From NCBI RefSeq assembly GCF_001421355.1, contig NZ_LMKC01000004.1:432597-496596 (forward strand): DNA of 64,000 bases. The letters run 5' to 3'. The notes beneath the pieces are model-generated. The model was given only the letters and a program-made list of their open reading frames with translations, ran no database searches and was not told where the DNA came from. Positions within the stretch are counted from its first letter, which is position 1; every line of letters begins with the position of its first letter. A program made the position numbers and the translations under genes. The stretch comes from Sphingomonas sp. Leaf9 (GTDB lineage: Bacteria; Pseudomonadota; Alphaproteobacteria; Sphingomonadales; Sphingomonadaceae). This document shows, piece by piece, positions 62,992-64,000 of this stretch.

Positions 62992-63921
62992 ATGGCGATC
63001 GACAATGTTTCAGGCGGGACGGAGACGCCCGGTATCCCCCCGTCGCTGTTCGCGATGCGGCCGGGCATGGCCATCCGCTATGACCAGCCCGATCCGGCGC
63101 TGGCCGATTACGTCACCGGCTATCACCTCTATGCCGCCAGCGGGCCGGCGGCGGCGGGGCTGGAAAACTGGTTCCTGCCCGGTACCGCCAACGTCCGCGT
63201 CACGCTGGACGCCGGGCCGATCGCGGTATCGATCGGCCGGTTCCGCAGCGATCCACTGCCGCAGGCCAGCCTGTTCGGCCCGACCAGTCATGCGATCCAC
63301 ACCGTCACCAATGGCGGGGTAATGATCGGGTTCGGCATCAGCGCGCTAGGCTGGTCGCGCTTTTTCGACGGTGGGGCGGATCGCTATGCCGACCGGATCG
63401 AGCCGCTGGATGCAGCGGCGCGGCCGGGCTTTGCCGAACGGCTGGTGGCACTGCTGTCGTCGGTGGCCGACGAACATGGCGTGAAGCCGGCGCTCGACCG
63501 GTTCCTGCTGGCGGAAATCGGGCCGAAGGTCGCGGATGAGGTGCAGATCCGCACCATCGCGCGGATGGTCAACGACGACCTGCCCAATGCGGTGGCCGAA
63601 ACGGCGGCGGCATGGGGCATGTCGCCCGAACGGCTGCGGCGGTTGTGCCGGCGGCATTTCGGCTTCGTGCCCAAGACATTGTTGATCCGCGCGCGCTTCC
63701 TCCGTTCGCTGGTTCCGCTGATCGAATCGAAGGGTGATCTGGATTATTCGCGGATCGACCCCGGCTATGTCAGCGCGTCGCATTTCCTGCGCGACGCCCA
63801 TGCCGTACTCGGCACCACCCCACGCCGGTTCCTGCACGCGCAGACCGAATTCCTGGTGGCGAGCCTGCGCGCGCGGGCGGCAGTGCTGGGCAGCGCGACG
63901 CAGGCGCTGCACCGGCTGTAG
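62992..63921 (+). CDS. AraC-family transcriptional regulator
   Basis: A 309-aa protein. The N-terminal 190 aa form a ligand-sensing-like domain (IRYDQPDPALADYVTGYHLY). The C-terminal two-helix-turn-helix domain has AAAWGMSPERLRRLCRRHFGFVPKTLL and GYVSASHFLRDAHAVLGTTPRRFL. The ATG at 62992 is four bases after the ATPase stop, so cotranscription is likely. The target genes are not evident in this window; they may lie beyond its end. Confidence 0.88.
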   Translation: MAIDNVSGGTETPGIPPSLFAMRPGMAIRYDQPDPALADYVTGYHLYAASGPAAAGLENWFLPGTANVRVTLDAGPIAVSIGRFRSDPLPQASLFGPTSHAIHTVTNGGVMIGFGISALGWSRFFDGGADRYADRIEPLDAAARPGFAERLVALLSSVADEHGVKPALDRFLLAEIGPKVADEVQIRTIARMVNDDLPNAVAETAAAWGMSPERLRRLCRRHFGFVPKTLLIRARFLRSLVPLIESKGDLDYSRIDPGYVSASHFLRDAHAVLGTTPRRFLHAQTEFLVASLRARAAVLGSATQALHRL

Positions 63922-63974
63922 GGGCGGGGATTCCGCTTTCCACAAACGTCATTTCAGACGGCGCGGGGAAGTAC

Positions 63975-64000
63975 GGGAAAGGCACTTGTCCGCCTTTCCC
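63975..64000 (+). terminator. Hairpin at the window edge, possible terminator
   Basis: GGGAAAGGC and GCCTTTCCC are perfect 9-base arms around an 8-base loop, 53 bases after the AraC-type stop. The sequence after it is outside the window, so a U-tract cannot be checked. Confidence 0.45.

Overview
The window is a piece of a GC-rich alphaproteobacterial chromosome, most likely from Sphingomonas or a close relative. The evidence is a TonB-dependent receptor paired with an MFS carrier, class I LysRS, a Cys-less MucR regulator, an HWE-type sensor kinase, the lolA-xthA order, RNase E with an acidic insert in its S1 domain, and many small GC-rich palindromic repeats. I see about 60 genes. There are no rRNA or tRNA genes, CRISPR arrays, insertion sequences or prophage. 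Most of it is ordinary housekeeping chromosome.

Layout. 1-3.7 kb: the start of a divergent gene, a TonB receptor and an MFS transporter. 3.8-11.1 kb (mostly minus): prfC; a GIY-YIG protein, pheS, pheT and an aldose-epimerase-like gene; rpmI-rplT. 11.2-19.6 kb: an AsmA-like protein, an SDR, a two-gene ABC-2 exporter, an M19-like protein, a DsbA-like protein overlapping a BepA-like M48 protease, and a lone response regulator. 19.8-24 kb: serC, serA and hisZ. 24-30.6 kb: mucR, an HWE histidine kinase, rne and an amidase. 30.6-31.4 kb: a clearly AT-richer island with one unknown gene. 31.4-39.9 kb: sixA overlapping a DinG-like helicase, a small conserved protein, a bestrophin, lysS, a LOG-family gene, a 300-bp nested palindromic element and an extensin-like lipoprotein. 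40-49.9 kb: a GntR regulator, a DUF4886 hydrolase, a lipoprotein cytochrome c, ribA-xthA-lolA, glpX, two small secreted proteins, a DUF892 protein, hisN, pldA and a periplasmic peroxiredoxin. 50-64 kb: a diguanylate cyclase, an FAD oxidoreductase, a MscS channel overlapping a dienelactone hydrolase, a CoA-binding protein, apbC, hflK-hflC-degP, a HerA-like ATPase and an AraC regulator.

Themes. Many genes serve the cell envelope: AsmA, BepA-like, DsbA-like, amidase, LolA, PldA, HflKC, Do protease, MscS and extensin-like. Others serve serine and histidine synthesis (serC, serA, hisZ, hisN) and translation (prfC, pheST, L20, L35, LysRS). Four-base ATGA overlaps are frequent (pheS/pheT, pheT/epimerase, ABC pair, M48/DsbA, sixA/helicase, ribA/xthA, mscS/DLH, hflK/hflC) and mark translationally coupled pairs.

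Most unusual points: a 307-bp nested inverted-repeat element at 38833-39139; an in-frame repeat-like insertion of about 30 residues in PheS; the AT-rich orphan gene at 30699-31316; an M19 'dipeptidase' lacking several metal ligands; an SDR with SxxxR in place of YxxxK; and a structured stretch between lolA and xthA that could be a small RNA. I did not find a clear new multi-gene system.
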